A program made the translations under genes and the position numbers. 64,000 nucleotides of DNA from Humibacter ginsenosidimutans (lineage in GTDB: Bacteria; Actinomycetota; Actinomycetes; Actinomycetales; Microbacteriaceae): assembly GCF_007859675.1 (NCBI RefSeq), contig NZ_CP042305.1, positions 558,001 through 622,000 on the forward strand. The letters are read 5' to 3'. Below are positions 44,492 through 55,172 of the stretch, piece after piece. The notes below the pieces were generated by a model, which did no database searches, was not told the DNA's origin, and worked only from the letters and a program-made list of their open reading frames with translations. Within the stretch, counting starts at the first letter, position 1; each line of letters starts with the position of its first letter.

Positions 44492-47303
44492 CTACGCCAC
44501 GAGACTCCGCAGCACGTACTGCAGGATGCCTCCGTTGCGGTAGTAGTCCGCTTCACCGGGGGTGTCGATGCGCACGACGGCATCGAACTCGATCGGCTGC
44601 TTGCCCTGGGCGGAGTGCTCGCTCGGAGCGGCCGTCACGTGGACCGTCTTCGGGGTGCTGCCGTCATTGAGCTCGGTCAGCCCGCTGATCGAGAACACCT
44701 CCGTGCCGTCGAGACCCAGGCTGTCGGCCGACTCGCCGTTCGGGAACTGCAGCGGAACAACGCCCATGCCGATGAGGTTGGAGCGGTGGATGCGCTCGAA
44801 GCTCTCCGCGATGACCGCGCGAACACCGAGCAGCGAGGTGCCCTTTGCAGCCCAGTCGCGCGACGACCCGGAACCGTACTCCTTGCCCGCGAGAATCACG
44901 AGCGGGGTGCCTGCTGCCTGGTAGTTCTCGGAGGCGTCGTAGATGAACGACTGCGGGGCATCCGCCTTCGTGAAGTCGCGGGTGTAACCACCCTCCACTC
45001 CGTCGAGCAGCTGGTTCTTGAGGCGGATGTTCGCGAACGTTCCGCGGATCATGACCTCGTGGTTGCCGCGACGCGAGCCGTAGGAGTTGAAGTCCTTGCG
45101 CTCCACGCCGTGCTCCGTGAGGTAGTGACCGGCCGGGCTGTCCGCCTTGATCGAACCAGCGGGGCTGATGTGGTCGGTCGTGACCGAGTCGCCGAGCTTG
45201 GCGAGCGCACGTGCATCTGCGATGTCGGAGACGGGGGTGGTCTCGAGCGTCATGCCGTCGAAGTACGGAGGCTTGCGCACGTAGGTGGAGACCGCATCCC
45301 ATTCGAACGTCGATCCGGTCGGCGTGGGCAGCGAACGCCACCGCTCGTCGCCGTCGAAGACGCTCGCGTACTCCCTGGTGAACATCTCCTGGTTGATCGA
45401 CGAGTCGATCGTGTCCTGCACTTCGGCGGCATCCGGCCAGATGTCGGCAAGGAAGACGTCCTTGCCGTCCTGGTCGATGCCGAGGGCATCCGCCTCGAAG
45501 TCGAAGTTCATCGACCCTGCGAGGGCGTAGGCGATGACCAGCGGCGGGCTGGCGAGGTAGTTCATCTTGACGTCGGGGTTGATGCGACCCTCGAAGTTGC
45601 GGTTGCCGGAGAGCACGGCCGTGACGGCCAGATCGCTGCCGTTGACGGCCGCGGAGATCTCCTCCGGCAGCGGCCCCGAGTTGCCGATGCAGGTCGTGCA
45701 GCCGTAGCCGACGAGGTAGAAGCCGAGGTCTTCGAGGTAGCCCGTGAGGCCGGCCTTCTCGTAGTACTCCGTGACGACCTTCGAACCCGGCGCGAGCGTG
45801 GTCTTGACCCACGGCTTCGCCTTGAGGCCCTTGCGCGCAGCGTTGCGGGCCAGCAGGCCCGCGGCGAGCATGACCTCGGGGTTCGAGGTGTTGGTGCACG
45901 ACGTGATGGCGGCGATGGCGACGGCGCCGTGATCGATGGTGAAGTCGCTGTCGCCCATCGAGACCTGCGTGGGCTTCGACGCGGTGTGCGGAGCGTGGCT
46001 CTTGTGGTGGTGCTGGTGGATGCTGCGGGCATCCTCAGGGCTCAGCTCACCGGGGTCGGACGCCGGGAACGACTCCGCGATCGTGAGATCGACGAGGTCG
46101 TGGTCGATCTGCGCGTAGTCGTGCAGGTCGGTGTTGAACTGCTCCTTCGCGTGGCTCAGCTCGATGCGGTCCTGCGGGCGGCGGGGTCCGGCGATCGACG
46201 GCACCACGGTGCCGAGGTCGAGCTCGAGGTACTCGCTGTAGACCGGCTCGGACTCCGGGTCGTGCCAGAGGTGCTGTGCCTTCGAATACTCCTCGACCAG
46301 GCGCACCTGGTCTTCGGAACGACCGGTGAGGCGCAGGTAGTCGAGCGTGACGTCGTCGATCGGGAAGATGGCGGCGGTCGAGCCGAACTCCGGGCTCATG
46401 TTGCCGATGGTCGCGCGGTTGGCGAGTGGCACCTGGGCCACGCCGGCTCCGTAGAACTCGACGAACTTGCCGACGACGCCCTGCTTGCGCAGCATCTGCG
46501 TGATGGTGAGAACGACGTCGGTCGCGGTGACGCCCGCGGGGATGGTGCCGGTCAGCTTGAAGCCGACCACCTTCGGAATGAGCATGGACACGGGCTGGCC
46601 CAGCATGGCCGCCTCCGCCTCGATGCCGCCGACGCCCCAGCCCAGAACGCCGAGGCCGTTGACCATGGTGGTGTGCGAGTCGGTTCCGACCAGCGTGTCG
46701 GGGTAGGCCTGGACCACGCCGTCCACCTCACGGGTGAAGGTGACGCGCGCGAGGTGCTCGATGTTGACCTGGTGCACGATGCCGGTTCCCGGCGGCACCA
46801 CCTTGAAGTCGTCGAAAGCGGTCTGCCCCCAGCGCAGGAACTGGTAACGCTCGCCGTTGCGCTCGTATTCGAGCTCGACGTTGCGCTCGAAGGAGTCGAG
46901 CGTGCCGAACACGTCGGCGATGACGGAGTGGTCGATGACCAGCTCGGCGGGGGCCAGCGGGTTGATCTTCTTCGGGTCGCCGCCGAGGCTGCTCACGGCC
47001 TCGCGCATCGTGGCGAGGTCGACGATGCACGGCACGCCGGTGAAGTCCTGCATCACGACCCGGGCCGGGGTGAACTGGATCTCCGTGTTCGGCTCGGCCG
47101 ACGGCTCCCAGTCGCCGAGTGCGCTGATCTGCTCCTTGGTGACGTTCGCGCCGTCTTCGGTGCGGAGCAGATTCTCCAGCAGAACCTTGAGGCTGAACGG
47201 AAGCTTCTCAAAGCCCGGCACCGCCTCGATCTTGAAAAATCTCGTAGCTCGACGAGCCCACCGTGATGGTGTCTCGTGCTCCGAAGCTGTTCACTGCAGA
47301 CAC
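44492..47303 (-). CDS. acnA: Aconitate hydratase A, with apparent 1-nt frameshift near start
   Basis: TCA-cycle enzyme interconverting citrate and isocitrate with a 4Fe-4S cluster. The long frame (to 47221) contains the cluster cysteines in [19 protein letters not shown] and [12 protein letters not shown], and [20 protein letters not shown]. The true start appears to be GTG 47303, which has AAGGAGAGG upstream and encodes [20 protein letters not shown], the normal AcnA N-terminus. The two frames are out of register by one base at a run of five T at 47235-47239; deleting one T restores [15 protein letters not shown] and a 936-residue protein. This is either a real mutation or a homopolymer sequencing/assembly error. 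Confidence 0.93.
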
Positions 47304-47433
47304 GCTGCCCTCTCCTTCGTCGGCACCGGGAGCGACCGTCCCGTCCGATTACATTGTGCTGATCGGCGGGTGGGACTCTCCAGCAAGGCGGGCCTTACCC
47401 GGCGTCGGCCGAGGCATCCCCGCACTCGCAAAT

Positions 47434-47453
47434 TTATCTTGATGTCGAGATAA
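47434..47453. promoter_or_regulatory. Palindromic operator-like site upstream of acnA
   Basis: TTATCTTGATGTCGAGATAA, a 20-bp interrupted palindrome (TTATCTyGAyr/yrTCrAGATAA), lies 131 bp upstream of the acnA start. The pattern resembles operators of MarR-family regulators such as TamR, which controls aconitase in Streptomyces. No regulator gene is adjacent. DUF3159 ends just beyond it, so the site most likely serves acnA. Confidence 0.5.
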
Positions 47454-47471
47454 CTCTAACACCAGCCCTGG

Positions 47472-48263
47472 TCAGCCGGCGGACGGCTCCTCGGCCGCCT
47501 TCGGCGGGTAGACGGCTCGTGCGACCAGCCACGACACCAGCACGAGCGTCGCGTACAGCGGCAGCCCCATCAGGAGCTTCGTGAAGCCGAGCGCGACCGT
47601 GAGCCCGGCGAAGTAGAGGGGCAGCTGCACGGCGAGCCTGCCGGCGAACAGCGCGAGCCAGCATGCCGTCAGCACCTGCATCGCACGCCGCTTCGCCCGG
47701 TCGTTGCGCCAGGCGACGCCGTCGCCCATGAGGTATCCGACGATCAGTCCGAGCGCCGGCCAGCCGACCAGCATCGAGATCAGCACGGCCAGAGCGTAGG
47801 CGCCGTCGATGGCGAAACCGAGCAAGAAGTTGTTGGCGGCATTGCCGGTGAGCAGAGCGAGGATAGCCGAAGCGGCCACGCCGACCAGGCCGGCGACCGC
47901 CTGGGTCACCTGTGTCTTCGTGACGACACGGATCATGGTGAACACCAGGGCCACGAGCACGGATGCCCCGAGGGAGACCGGCATCGCGAGCTGCTTCGCC
48001 CACGGCTGGTCGATGCTGGTGAGCACGGTGAAGGGGATGAGGAACAGCAGCCCGGGAAGCACGGTCTCGCACATCCCGCGCACGCCGCCCATGGCATCGA
48101 ACAGGGCTTTCCCCGTCGGGGTCTCCCCCGACTGCAGTGCGGCGAGGCCGGATCTTCCCGCAGCCTCGCCGAGCACCTTGCCCAGCTCGCCGGCAGCCTC
48201 GTCGCCACGCTCGGCGTCGGCAGTGGGCCGTTCGGGCGATGCCGGCTCGTTCGAGCCGGTCAC
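47472..48263 (-). CDS. DUF3159 family membrane protein
   Basis: 263 residues with a charged, acidic N-terminus and about six membrane helices, such as LPGLLFLIPFTVLTSIDQPW, VSLGASVLVALVFTMIRVVT and TACWLALFAGRLAVQLPLYF. GDGVAWRNDRAKRRAMQVLT is a conserved cytoplasmic loop in this actinobacterial family. Function unknown. It overlaps the DUF3710 stop by 4 bp; dut-DUF3710-DUF3159 is a conserved actinobacterial order. Confidence 0.88.
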   Translation of the reverse strand: MTGSNEPASPERPTADAERGDEAAGELGKVLGEAAGRSGLAALQSGETPTGKALFDAMGGVRGMCETVLPGLLFLIPFTVLTSIDQPWAKQLAMPVSLGASVLVALVFTMIRVVTKTQVTQAVAGLVGVAASAILALLTGNAANNFLLGFAIDGAYALAVLISMLVGWPALGLIVGYLMGDGVAWRNDRAKRRAMQVLTACWLALFAGRLAVQLPLYFAGLTVALGFTKLLMGLPLYATLVLVSWLVARAVYPPKAAEEPSAG

Positions 48264-48862
48264 GCGTCGCCCGGTGTCGCGGGCATGCGCAGCGGAATGA
48301 GGTCGCGCGGCGGCATGGGCTGGTTGCCGCGTACGACGACGATGCTGCGGAACAGCTCATCGATCTCGACGGCCGCGGCCGGGTTGACGGCGGCATCGCC
48401 CGCGATCACACCACGCAGGAACCAGCGGGGGCCGTCGACGCCGATGAAGCGCGCGATTCTGGTCTCGCCCGGCACCCCAGGCTCGGCGATCGGGATCTCG
48501 GCGACCAGCTCAGGTCCGAAGGTTCCCTCGCGTTCGCTCGTGCGTCCGCCCTGGCGTTGGATCTGGTCGGCGATCTGCGCGCGGATCTCGTGCCAGAGGC
48601 CGGACGACCTCGGCGCGGCGAACGGCTGGACCTGCAGCGTCGAGCCGGCGAAGTCGAGTCCGACGGCGACCACGCGCTGCGTGTCCTCCTCGACCTCGAG
48701 TCGGAGCTGAAGACCGTCGCGCGGCAGCACCTTCACGCCGCCGAGGTCGATGTAGGGGCGAACCGGGTTCGCCTCGGTGTCGTCGAGTGGCCCGGCGGTC
48801 TCACGATCGGCCGGAGTCGACTTCTCCCAGTCGTCCGGGGCGATGTCGCCTGTGTCGCTCAC
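48260..48862 (-). CDS. DUF3710 domain-containing protein
   Basis: A 200-residue soluble protein. Conserved segments include PYIDLGGVKVLPRDGLQLRL, VVAVGLDFAGSTLQVQPFAA and RFIGVDGPRWFLRGVIAGDA, matching DUF3710, a family without known activity. The GTG start at 48862 overlaps the dut stop by 4 bp; the frame continues upstream through dut in another phase, which is not coding. It is flanked by dut and DUF3159 as in mycobacteria. Confidence 0.88.
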   Translation of the reverse strand: MSDTGDIAPDDWEKSTPADRETAGPLDDTEANPVRPYIDLGGVKVLPRDGLQLRLEVEEDTQRVVAVGLDFAGSTLQVQPFAAPRSSGLWHEIRAQIADQIQRQGGRTSEREGTFGPELVAEIPIAEPGVPGETRIARFIGVDGPRWFLRGVIAGDAAVNPAAAVEIDELFRSIVVVRGNQPMPPRDLIPLRMPATPGDA

Positions 48863-49317
48863 GCGTTGTCTCCTGACTGCAGTGCTGAGTATCCCGTGGA
48901 GCCGAAGCCGTTCACGCCGCGCACGCTCTCCGGCAGGGCATCCACAGGCACGAAACGTGCGCGCGTCACCGGCATCACGATGAGCTGGGCGATGCGGTCG
49001 CCGGCCGCCACCGTGTACGGCTCCCGGACGTCGGTGTTGAGCAACGTCACGCGGATCTCTCCGCGATATCCGGCGTCCACGGTGCCCGGGGCGTTGACGA
49101 CGGTGATGCCATGCTTTGCAGCCATGCCGCTGCGGGGAACGACGAACGCCGCATACCCCTCCGGCAGTGCGATGGCCACTCGGGTGCCGACGGTTGCACG
49201 CTCCCCCGGCGCGAGAGTCACGTCGTCGGCGGAGCACAGATCGGCCCCTGCATCGTCGTGGTGCGCATATGCGGGAAGCGAAGACGCCATGGTCAGCACG
49301 TCGACGGATTCGGTCAC
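48859..49317 (-). CDS. dut: dUTP diphosphatase
   Basis: Hydrolyses dUTP to dUMP, limiting uracil in DNA and supplying thymidylate precursor. The 152-residue trimeric enzyme shows the family motifs: AYAHHDDAGADLCSADD (motif 1), VVPRSGMAAKHGI (motif 2), NAPGTVDAGYRGEIRVTLLN (motif 3), RIAQLIVMPVTRARF (motif 4) and the C-terminal GVNGFGSTGYSA (motif 5). Start GTG 49317. It heads the dut-DUF3710-DUF3159 unit. Confidence 0.96.
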   Translation of the reverse strand: MTESVDVLTMASSLPAYAHHDDAGADLCSADDVTLAPGERATVGTRVAIALPEGYAAFVVPRSGMAAKHGITVVNAPGTVDAGYRGEIRVTLLNTDVREPYTVAAGDRIAQLIVMPVTRARFVPVDALPESVRGVNGFGSTGYSALQSGDNA

Positions 49318-49355
49318 GTGTCGAGGGTAGTGCAGAACTCTGGTCGAATAGACCC

Positions 49356-49823
49356 ATGTACGTGTACCGAGAGCGGCTGTGGGCCGCCCCCTGGCTGTTC
49401 GTCGCGACGGCGCTCGTGATCCCCGCCAGCATCATCGTCTTCGCGCCGATCAACATGCTCGCGGGGATCATCTGCGCGATCGTCCTCTACGCCGGATGCG
49501 TGATCGGGCTCATCGCCGGCTCCCCCACCATCGAACTCACAGCAGACGAGCTGAGGGCGGGACGCGCTCAGATCGAGCGCCGCTATCTCGGCATCGCCGA
49601 GTCGTTCGACGGCACCGAGGCGTCGTTGCAGCGCGGGCGGCTGCTGGATGCCCGCGCCTGGCTGCTCATCCGCGGCTGGGCGACCGCCGTGGTGCGGGTG
49701 CCCATCCTCGATCGTGACGACCCGACGCCGTATTGGCTGCTGTCGACCAGGCATCCCACCGAGCTGGCCCGCGCCCTCAACGACAGAGCCGGCGACAACC
49801 TGCCGCCGGCTCCACATTCCTGA
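49356..49823 (+). CDS. DUF3093 family membrane protein
   Basis: 155 residues: two N-terminal membrane helices (WLFVATALVIPASIIVFAPI and MLAGIICAIVLYAGCVIGLI), then a soluble domain with ELTADELRAGRAQIERRYLG and a conserved ARAWLLIRGWATAVVRVPIL segment. DUF3093 is an actinobacterial family of unknown function found, as here, divergent from dut. Only 38 bp separate the two starts. Confidence 0.87.
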   Translation: MYVYRERLWAAPWLFVATALVIPASIIVFAPINMLAGIICAIVLYAGCVIGLIAGSPTIELTADELRAGRAQIERRYLGIAESFDGTEASLQRGRLLDARAWLLIRGWATAVVRVPILDRDDPTPYWLLSTRHPTELARALNDRAGDNLPPAPHS

Positions 49824-49832
49824 ATGAAGACG

Positions 49833-50126
49833 TCAGGCCGCGCACTCCACGCAGATCGGTCCCAGCTTGGTCTCGTGATCGATCTGCGAGCGGTGCTTCA
49901 CGAGGAAGCAGCTCACGCACGTGAACTCGTCGGCCTGCGGAGGCAGGACGACGACGTCGAGATCGATGTCGGAGAGGTCTGCGCCGGGAAGCTCGAATCC
50001 ACCGGGGTTGTCGGCATCGTCAACGTCGACCACCCCGGACATCTTGTCCGGCACCCGCTCTTTGAGGGCCTCGATCGACTCGGAGTCGTCGTCGGTCTTA
50101 CGCGGGGCGTCGTAATCGGTTGCCAT
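49833..50126 (-). CDS. DUF4193 family zinc-ribbon protein
   Basis: A 97-residue acidic protein. Two cysteine pairs, in DEFTCVSCFLVKHRSQIDHE and LGPICVECAA, could bind zinc. DUF4193 is a very conserved actinobacterial family, possibly an RNA polymerase- or stress-linked factor, but no function is established. Start ATG 50126. Convergent with DUF3093 (9 bp apart). Confidence 0.87.
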   Translation of the reverse strand: MATDYDAPRKTDDDSESIEALKERVPDKMSGVVDVDDADNPGGFELPGADLSDIDLDVVVLPPQADEFTCVSCFLVKHRSQIDHETKLGPICVECAA

Positions 50127-50341
50127 TCCCATCCACTTCTTGATTGACCTGCGGCCGAAGAAATCGGCGGCCATAGTTTGCATCAGGCGCCCTGGAATAG
50201 CAAACAAGCTGTGTGCGGTTCTTCAGCATCCGTGATTGTCCCCGTTTCAACTCACGGCGCGCCCCGGTTATTCCCGGTGAAACCGCCCGGCCCGTGGCAG
50301 GGTGGGTCACGAACGCAACCAGGTCGAAAGAGGCGTTTGAC

Positions 50342-51385
50342 ATGCAGGATTTGAAGGTCATCGGGATCGAGAACGGCGCTCTGCTCGCCGCGAACGACAG
50401 CGGTGAGCGATTCCGCATCGCCATCGACGAGATGTTGCAGTCGCGGCTGCGCCAGATCAAGCCCGACCCCGTGACGGGGCCGAAGGTGTCACCGCGGGAG
50501 ATCCAGGCGCACATCCGCTCCGGGCTGTCTGCCGACGAGGTGGCCTCCCTCACGGGCGCGGCGATCGGCTACGTCGAGCGCTTCGAGGGCCCGATCCTCG
50601 CCGAGCGTGAGCACATCGTCTCGTCAGCGCTCGGCGTTCCCGTGCGCACGGGCGCTGACATCGACCCGCTCAGCGATGGCGACACGTTCGGCTCCGTGAT
50701 CAGGGACCGTCTGGCATCCCTCGGTGCAAGCGGAGAGCGCTGGACGAGCTGGAAGGAGCAGGAGGGCGGCTGGATCGTCAAGCTGACCTTCGTGGCCGAC
50801 GGCGTCGATCACGACGCGCGATGGAGCTTCGAGCCGCGCAAAATGGCGCTGGCGCCGTCGAACGCCGACGCCCACACCCTCTCGCAGCAGGGCGAGTTGC
50901 AGACCGGACTCATCCCGAGGCTGCGCGCTGTGACCCCGATGGTGCCGGTTCCCGATGAGTCGCGCTTCGACAGCGGCGCGTTCGCCTTCGATGATGTTCA
51001 GGCCTCAGCCCGGCCGGAGCCGCAGTTCGGGCGAACCCCGCAGAACGTGAACAACTCGATCTCGATCCAGGCGATCAAGCGCGCGGACGACGATGAGCAG
51101 CGTGACGTGCACCAGACCGCCGACCTGCTCGAGGCGCTTCGCAAGCGGCGGGGCGAGCGCGAGGCCGCCGGCCTGCGCGATTCCCAGCCGCAGGCCGTCG
51201 ACGTTCCGCTGGACACGTTCGACCCGCCCGAGACGCAGGAGGAGTCTCCCGAACCCCCCGTGCTTCCGCAGGCTGTGGAGCGCTCCGGAAACACGGGTCC
51301 GATTCGCGGCAAGCGCGGTCGCAAGTCGATGCCGAGTTGGGACGAGATCGTGTTCGGTGCGCGCACCGACGACGATCTGGCCTGA
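50342..51385 (+). CDS. sepH: Septation protein SepH
   Basis: Actinobacterial FtsZ-interacting protein that stabilises division filaments (first described in Streptomyces). 347 residues. The conserved N-terminal domain (DUF3071) has MQDLKVIGIENGALLAANDS, then a helix-turn-helix-like stretch SPREIQAHIRSGLSADEVAS, then FVADGVDHDARWSFEPRKMA. The C-terminal half is acidic, low-complexity and ends in RGKRGRKSMPSWDEIVFG, a conserved terminal motif. The ATG at 50342 has AAAGAGG 8 nt upstream. Divergent from DUF4193 across 215 bp. Confidence 0.92.
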   Translation: MQDLKVIGIENGALLAANDSGERFRIAIDEMLQSRLRQIKPDPVTGPKVSPREIQAHIRSGLSADEVASLTGAAIGYVERFEGPILAEREHIVSSALGVPVRTGADIDPLSDGDTFGSVIRDRLASLGASGERWTSWKEQEGGWIVKLTFVADGVDHDARWSFEPRKMALAPSNADAHTLSQQGELQTGLIPRLRAVTPMVPVPDESRFDSGAFAFDDVQASARPEPQFGRTPQNVNNSISIQAIKRADDDEQRDVHQTADLLEALRKRRGEREAAGLRDSQPQAVDVPLDTFDPPETQEESPEPPVLPQAVERSGNTGPIRGKRGRKSMPSWDEIVFGARTDDDLA

Positions 51386-51421
51386 GGCCGAGCACCTCGG
51401 AGCCGAGCGTTTCAGGCGCGA

Positions 51422-52558
51422 TTACTCGAACGCACCGAGCCTGATCAGGGGCACCCTCTGCTCCTCCGGGGTGAGCGAGCCGTGCTGTCCGATCATCCTT
51501 CGCGCTTTCGCGCCTTCCGGCGTGGAGTCGTAGTAGGCGATCCTCGCCCGCGCGGCGACGAGAACGTTGCCGATGCGCGGAGCGACGGCTTCGTCGACTC
51601 TAGGACCGAACCACCCAGCCTCGATCGCCTCTGCCCTGGTCGCCACCCATGAGCGGTGGCCTTCGGTCTCGCGCCATGCCGTCGCGAGCCTCTGTTCGTC
51701 GGCAGCGGTGGCGTCGGGCGTCAGGTGGAGCTGGAGCATCCTCGGATCGCCGGCGACGTGCCGTACACCGTCGACGAGCTCGGGAACGGTGTCGTAGAGC
51801 ACATGAGCGCGAGCGGGCACGTCCACGACGCCGTGGTCGGCGGTGATGAGCGCTCCCTCGTCGGTTCGAAGGCTGCGCGCGAGCGCGGACATCGCCGCAT
51901 CGAACTCCTCCAGCGCGATGAGCCAGGCGTCCGATTCCGAGCCGTGCGCGTGGGCGGCGACGTCGAGCTCGGGCACGTACAGGTAGACGAGGCGGGAACC
52001 GCCCTGATCGAACAGCTCCCTGACCATTTCCACTCGGCGCAGCATGTCTGCGGCTCCGACGTAGTCGGCTCCGCGGAGCACGGCCCTGGTGTACGACGAA
52101 GTCCGGTAGCGCTCCGGGCCCACCGCGTAGGAGGGGATGCCGCGCCGTGCCGTCTGCTCGAAGATCGTTTCGCATCGCTGCCAGAGCACCGGATCGGGTG
52201 ACCCCGCCCACCCGCTGAGGTGGTTGAACGTGCTGTCCGTCGCCGGGTCGTACGCGCGGTAGCCGACGATGCCGTGTTCGCCGGGCATCCTTCCCGTGCA
52301 CAGCGTTGCGAGGGCTGCGGCCGTGGTGGTGGGAGACCCGCTCACGATGGTCGACGATTTGGTCAACCGTGGTGCGAGGAACCGCGCATGGCCGGAACGG
52401 CTGCGCAGCGCCTGGGCGCCGAGGCCGTCGGCGAGCACGACGACGGCCCGGGACACGCGGGGAAGGGAGAGCGTCGGGACTCCGCCGGTGATGGCCGTGA
52501 GGCAACTCGTCATAACGTCGGCAAGGCTCGCGGACGGGCCGAATCCGGCCGGTAGCAT
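51422..52558 (-). CDS. Alkaline-phosphatase-family phosphodiesterase
   Basis: 378 residues of the nucleotide pyrophosphatase/phosphodiesterase type. The metal and nucleophile region reads [20 protein letters not shown], then [20 protein letters not shown], with the nucleophilic Thr, and [20 protein letters not shown] with metal-binding Asp and His. No signal peptide, so cytoplasmic. The start at 52558 ([16 protein letters not shown]) is taken because the upstream codons are not conserved. A phosphodiesterase gene between sepH and a topoisomerase gene is common in actinobacteria. Substrate unknown. Confidence 0.82.
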   Translation of the reverse strand: MLPAGFGPSASLADVMTSCLTAITGGVPTLSLPRVSRAVVVLADGLGAQALRSRSGHARFLAPRLTKSSTIVSGSPTTTAAALATLCTGRMPGEHGIVGYRAYDPATDSTFNHLSGWAGSPDPVLWQRCETIFEQTARRGIPSYAVGPERYRTSSYTRAVLRGADYVGAADMLRRVEMVRELFDQGGSRLVYLYVPELDVAAHAHGSESDAWLIALEEFDAAMSALARSLRTDEGALITADHGVVDVPARAHVLYDTVPELVDGVRHVAGDPRMLQLHLTPDATAADEQRLATAWRETEGHRSWVATRAEAIEAGWFGPRVDEAVAPRIGNVLVAARARIAYYDSTPEGAKARRMIGQHGSLTPEEQRVPLIRLGAFE

Positions 52559-52657
52559 TGTCCCCACCTGGCCAGTCTGACACACCCGATTTCGGACTGG
52601 GATCCGTCTTCAGGGTGTCCGGTTCGAACCCGTCGGCGCCCCTTCGAGATTGCACGA

Positions 52658-55147
52658 ATGAGCGCAGCAGACAACCGCAGATCAAGCCGTTCCGCGTCGA
52701 CCGACTCGTCGACGCCCGAGCGCATCGAGGACATCGACGTCGCGCGGGAGATGCAGAGCTCGTACCTCGAGTACGCGTATTCGGTCATCTATTCGCGCGC
52801 ACTGCCCGACGCGCGGGACGGTCTCAAGCCCGTGCAGCGGCGCATCCTCTATCAGATGAGCGAGATGGGGCTGCGTCCCGATCGGGCGCACGTGAAGTCG
52901 GCGCGCGTCACGGGCGAGGTGATGGGCAAGCTGCATCCGCACGGCGACTCGGCCATCTACGACGCCTTGGTGCGCATGGCCCAGGACTTCACGTTGCGGC
53001 TGCCGCTGATCAACGGGCACGGCAACTTCGGTTCGCTCGACGACGGACCCGCCGCAGCCAGGTACACCGAGGTGCGCCTCGCGCCCGCGGCTCTGACGAT
53101 GACCGAGGGAATCGACGAAGACGAGGTCGACTTCGTTCCCAACTACGACAACCAGCTGATGCAGCCCGACGTGCTGCCCAGCGCCATCCCGAACCTGCTG
53201 GTCAACGGTGCCAGCGGCATCGCGGTGGGCATGGCCACGAACATGGCGCCGCACAATCTCGTCGAGGTGGTCGGCGCCGCCAGGCATCTTCTCGACAATC
53301 CCGATGCCGGCCTCGACGAGCTGATGGAATTCGTTCCCGGTCCGGATCTGCCTGGCGGCGGCATCATCGCCGGACTCGACGGCGTGAAGGATGCCTACGC
53401 CACCGGCCGAGGAACGTTCCGCACCAGGGCCAAGGTCTCCGTCGAGCCGATCACCGCCCGCAAGACGGGACTCGTGGTCACCGAGCTGCCCTACCTGGTG
53501 GGCCCCGAGAAGGTGATCGAGAAGATCAAGGACGGTGTCAACGCGAAGAAGCTCGCCGGCATCTCCGACGTCACCGACCTCAGCGACCGCAGCCGCGGCC
53601 TCCACCTGGTGATCGGCATCAAGACCGGATTCAGCCCGCAGGCGGTGCTGGAGCAGCTGTATCGCTACACCCCGCTCGAAGACGGCTTCGCCATCAACAA
53701 CGTGGCGCTCGTCGACGGCAGCCCGCGCACCCTCGGCCTGCGCGAGCTGTTGCGCGTCTACCTCGATCACCGGATCGAGGTCGTCACCAGGCGGTCGCGG
53801 TTCCGGCTCGCGCGCAAGCGTGAGCGACTGCACCTGGTCGAGGGGTTGCTCATCGCCATCCTCGACATCGACGAGGTCATCCAGGTCATTCGCACCAGCG
53901 ACGACAGCGATCAGGCCCGCAGCCGTCTGATGCAGGTCTTCGACCTCAGCCAGGTGCAGTCCGAGTACATCCTCGAGCTGCGCCTTCGTCGCCTCACCAA
54001 GTTCTCCCGCATCGAATTGGAGACCGAGCGCGACACGCTGCAGGCGGAGATCGCGGAACTCGAGCAGATCCTGGCCAGCGACGACCGCATCCGCGAGGTC
54101 GTGTCGAACGAGCTCGGCGATGTGGCCGAGCGATTCGGCACTCCGCGACGCACGCTTCTCACCTCGGCGAAGCCGTCGAAGGCGACGAGCGCGAAGGCAC
54201 AGGCGATTCTCGAAGTCGCCGACGTGCCGTGCCGGGTCTTCTTGACGGCGACGGGGCGCCTTGTGCGTGTCGATCTCGAGCCGGATGCCGAGGGCGCGAC
54301 GCCGCGCATCACTCCCCCGACTCGCCGGAGCAAGCACGATGCGATCCGGGGAGCAGTGTCGACCTCGACGCGCACGGAGATCGGTGCCGTCACCGACCGC
54401 GGACGGATCGTGCGCTTCACCCCCGTCGACCTCCCCGCGGTGCCGACGAACTCGGTGCAGCCGGCGGCGGGGGTTCGGGCGTCGGACTACATCGGTCTCA
54501 CCGACAAGAACGAGCACGTGATCGCTGTCGTCACGTCTGACTCTGACTCGCCCTTGACGCTCGGCACCGCACAGGGCGTCGTGAAGCGCCTCAGCCCCGG
54601 TGACTGGGCGAACAAGCCCGAGTTCGAGGTGATCGCTCTGAAGCCCGGCGACCGCGTGGTCGGCGCCTGCGAGACATCCGATGCCGACGAACTCGTGTTC
54701 GTCACGACGGACGCCCAGCTGCTGCGATTCGCCGCATCGTCCGTACGTCCCCAGGGCCGAGGCGCGGGAGGCATGGCCGGCATCAAGCTGTCGTCCGGAG
54801 CGAGCGCCGTGTACTTCGGGGCCGTGACTCCGACCGCTGCCGATGACACCGTCGTGGTGACCGTCGCGACGAACGGGAGCACTCTCGCAGGCACGAACCC
54901 GGGCACGGGGAAGGTCTCGAGCTTCGCCGAGTTCCCCGCCAAGGGACGGGCCACGGGCGGTGTGCGAGCACAGCGCTTCCTGAAGGGCGAGGACCAGGTC
55001 TCACTCGCCTGGGTGGGCGAGGCGCCCGCACTCGCCGTTTCGTCCGACGGCGTCGCGCGTGCCCTGCCGGAGGTGGGCGCGAAGCGCGACGCATCGGGTA
55101 CGCCGCTCGACGCCGTCATCGGCGCGATCGGTTCGGCAGTCCGCTGA
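52658..55147 (+). CDS. parC: Type IIA topoisomerase subunit A (ParC/GyrA family)
   Basis: DNA breakage-reunion subunit of topoisomerase IV or gyrase; 829 residues. The breakage domain has [20 protein letters not shown] and [20 protein letters not shown], with the catalytic Tyr136 in [20 protein letters not shown]. The C-terminal beta-pinwheel carries a degenerate gyrase box ([14 protein letters not shown] rather than QRRGGKG), which favours ParC over GyrA. The cognate B subunit is convergent, 25 bp away. Confidence 0.88.
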   Translation: MSAADNRRSSRSASTDSSTPERIEDIDVAREMQSSYLEYAYSVIYSRALPDARDGLKPVQRRILYQMSEMGLRPDRAHVKSARVTGEVMGKLHPHGDSAIYDALVRMAQDFTLRLPLINGHGNFGSLDDGPAAARYTEVRLAPAALTMTEGIDEDEVDFVPNYDNQLMQPDVLPSAIPNLLVNGASGIAVGMATNMAPHNLVEVVGAARHLLDNPDAGLDELMEFVPGPDLPGGGIIAGLDGVKDAYATGRGTFRTRAKVSVEPITARKTGLVVTELPYLVGPEKVIEKIKDGVNAKKLAGISDVTDLSDRSRGLHLVIGIKTGFSPQAVLEQLYRYTPLEDGFAINNVALVDGSPRTLGLRELLRVYLDHRIEVVTRRSRFRLARKRERLHLVEGLLIAILDIDEVIQVIRTSDDSDQARSRLMQVFDLSQVQSEYILELRLRRLTKFSRIELETERDTLQAEIAELEQILASDDRIREVVSNELGDVAERFGTPRRTLLTSAKPSKATSAKAQAILEVADVPCRVFLTATGRLVRVDLEPDAEGATPRITPPTRRSKHDAIRGAVSTSTRTEIGAVTDRGRIVRFTPVDLPAVPTNSVQPAAGVRASDYIGLTDKNEHVIAVVTSDSDSPLTLGTAQGVVKRLSPGDWANKPEFEVIALKPGDRVVGACETSDADELVFVTTDAQLLRFAASSVRPQGRGAGGMAGIKLSSGASAVYFGAVTPTAADDTVVVTVATNGSTLAGTNPGTGKVSSFAEFPAKGRATGGVRAQRFLKGEDQVSLAWVGEAPALAVSSDGVARALPEVGAKRDASGTPLDAVIGAIGSAVR

Positions 55148-55172
55148 CACCCGGCGGCGCGCGAGCAAGGCG

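Noticed and set aside
44486-47266. 926-residue open frame on the + strand
   Set aside because: It runs antisense to acnA in the typical high-GC shadow frame; its translation is rich in Arg/Val/Gly/His with no domain, whereas the opposite strand is a clear aconitase.
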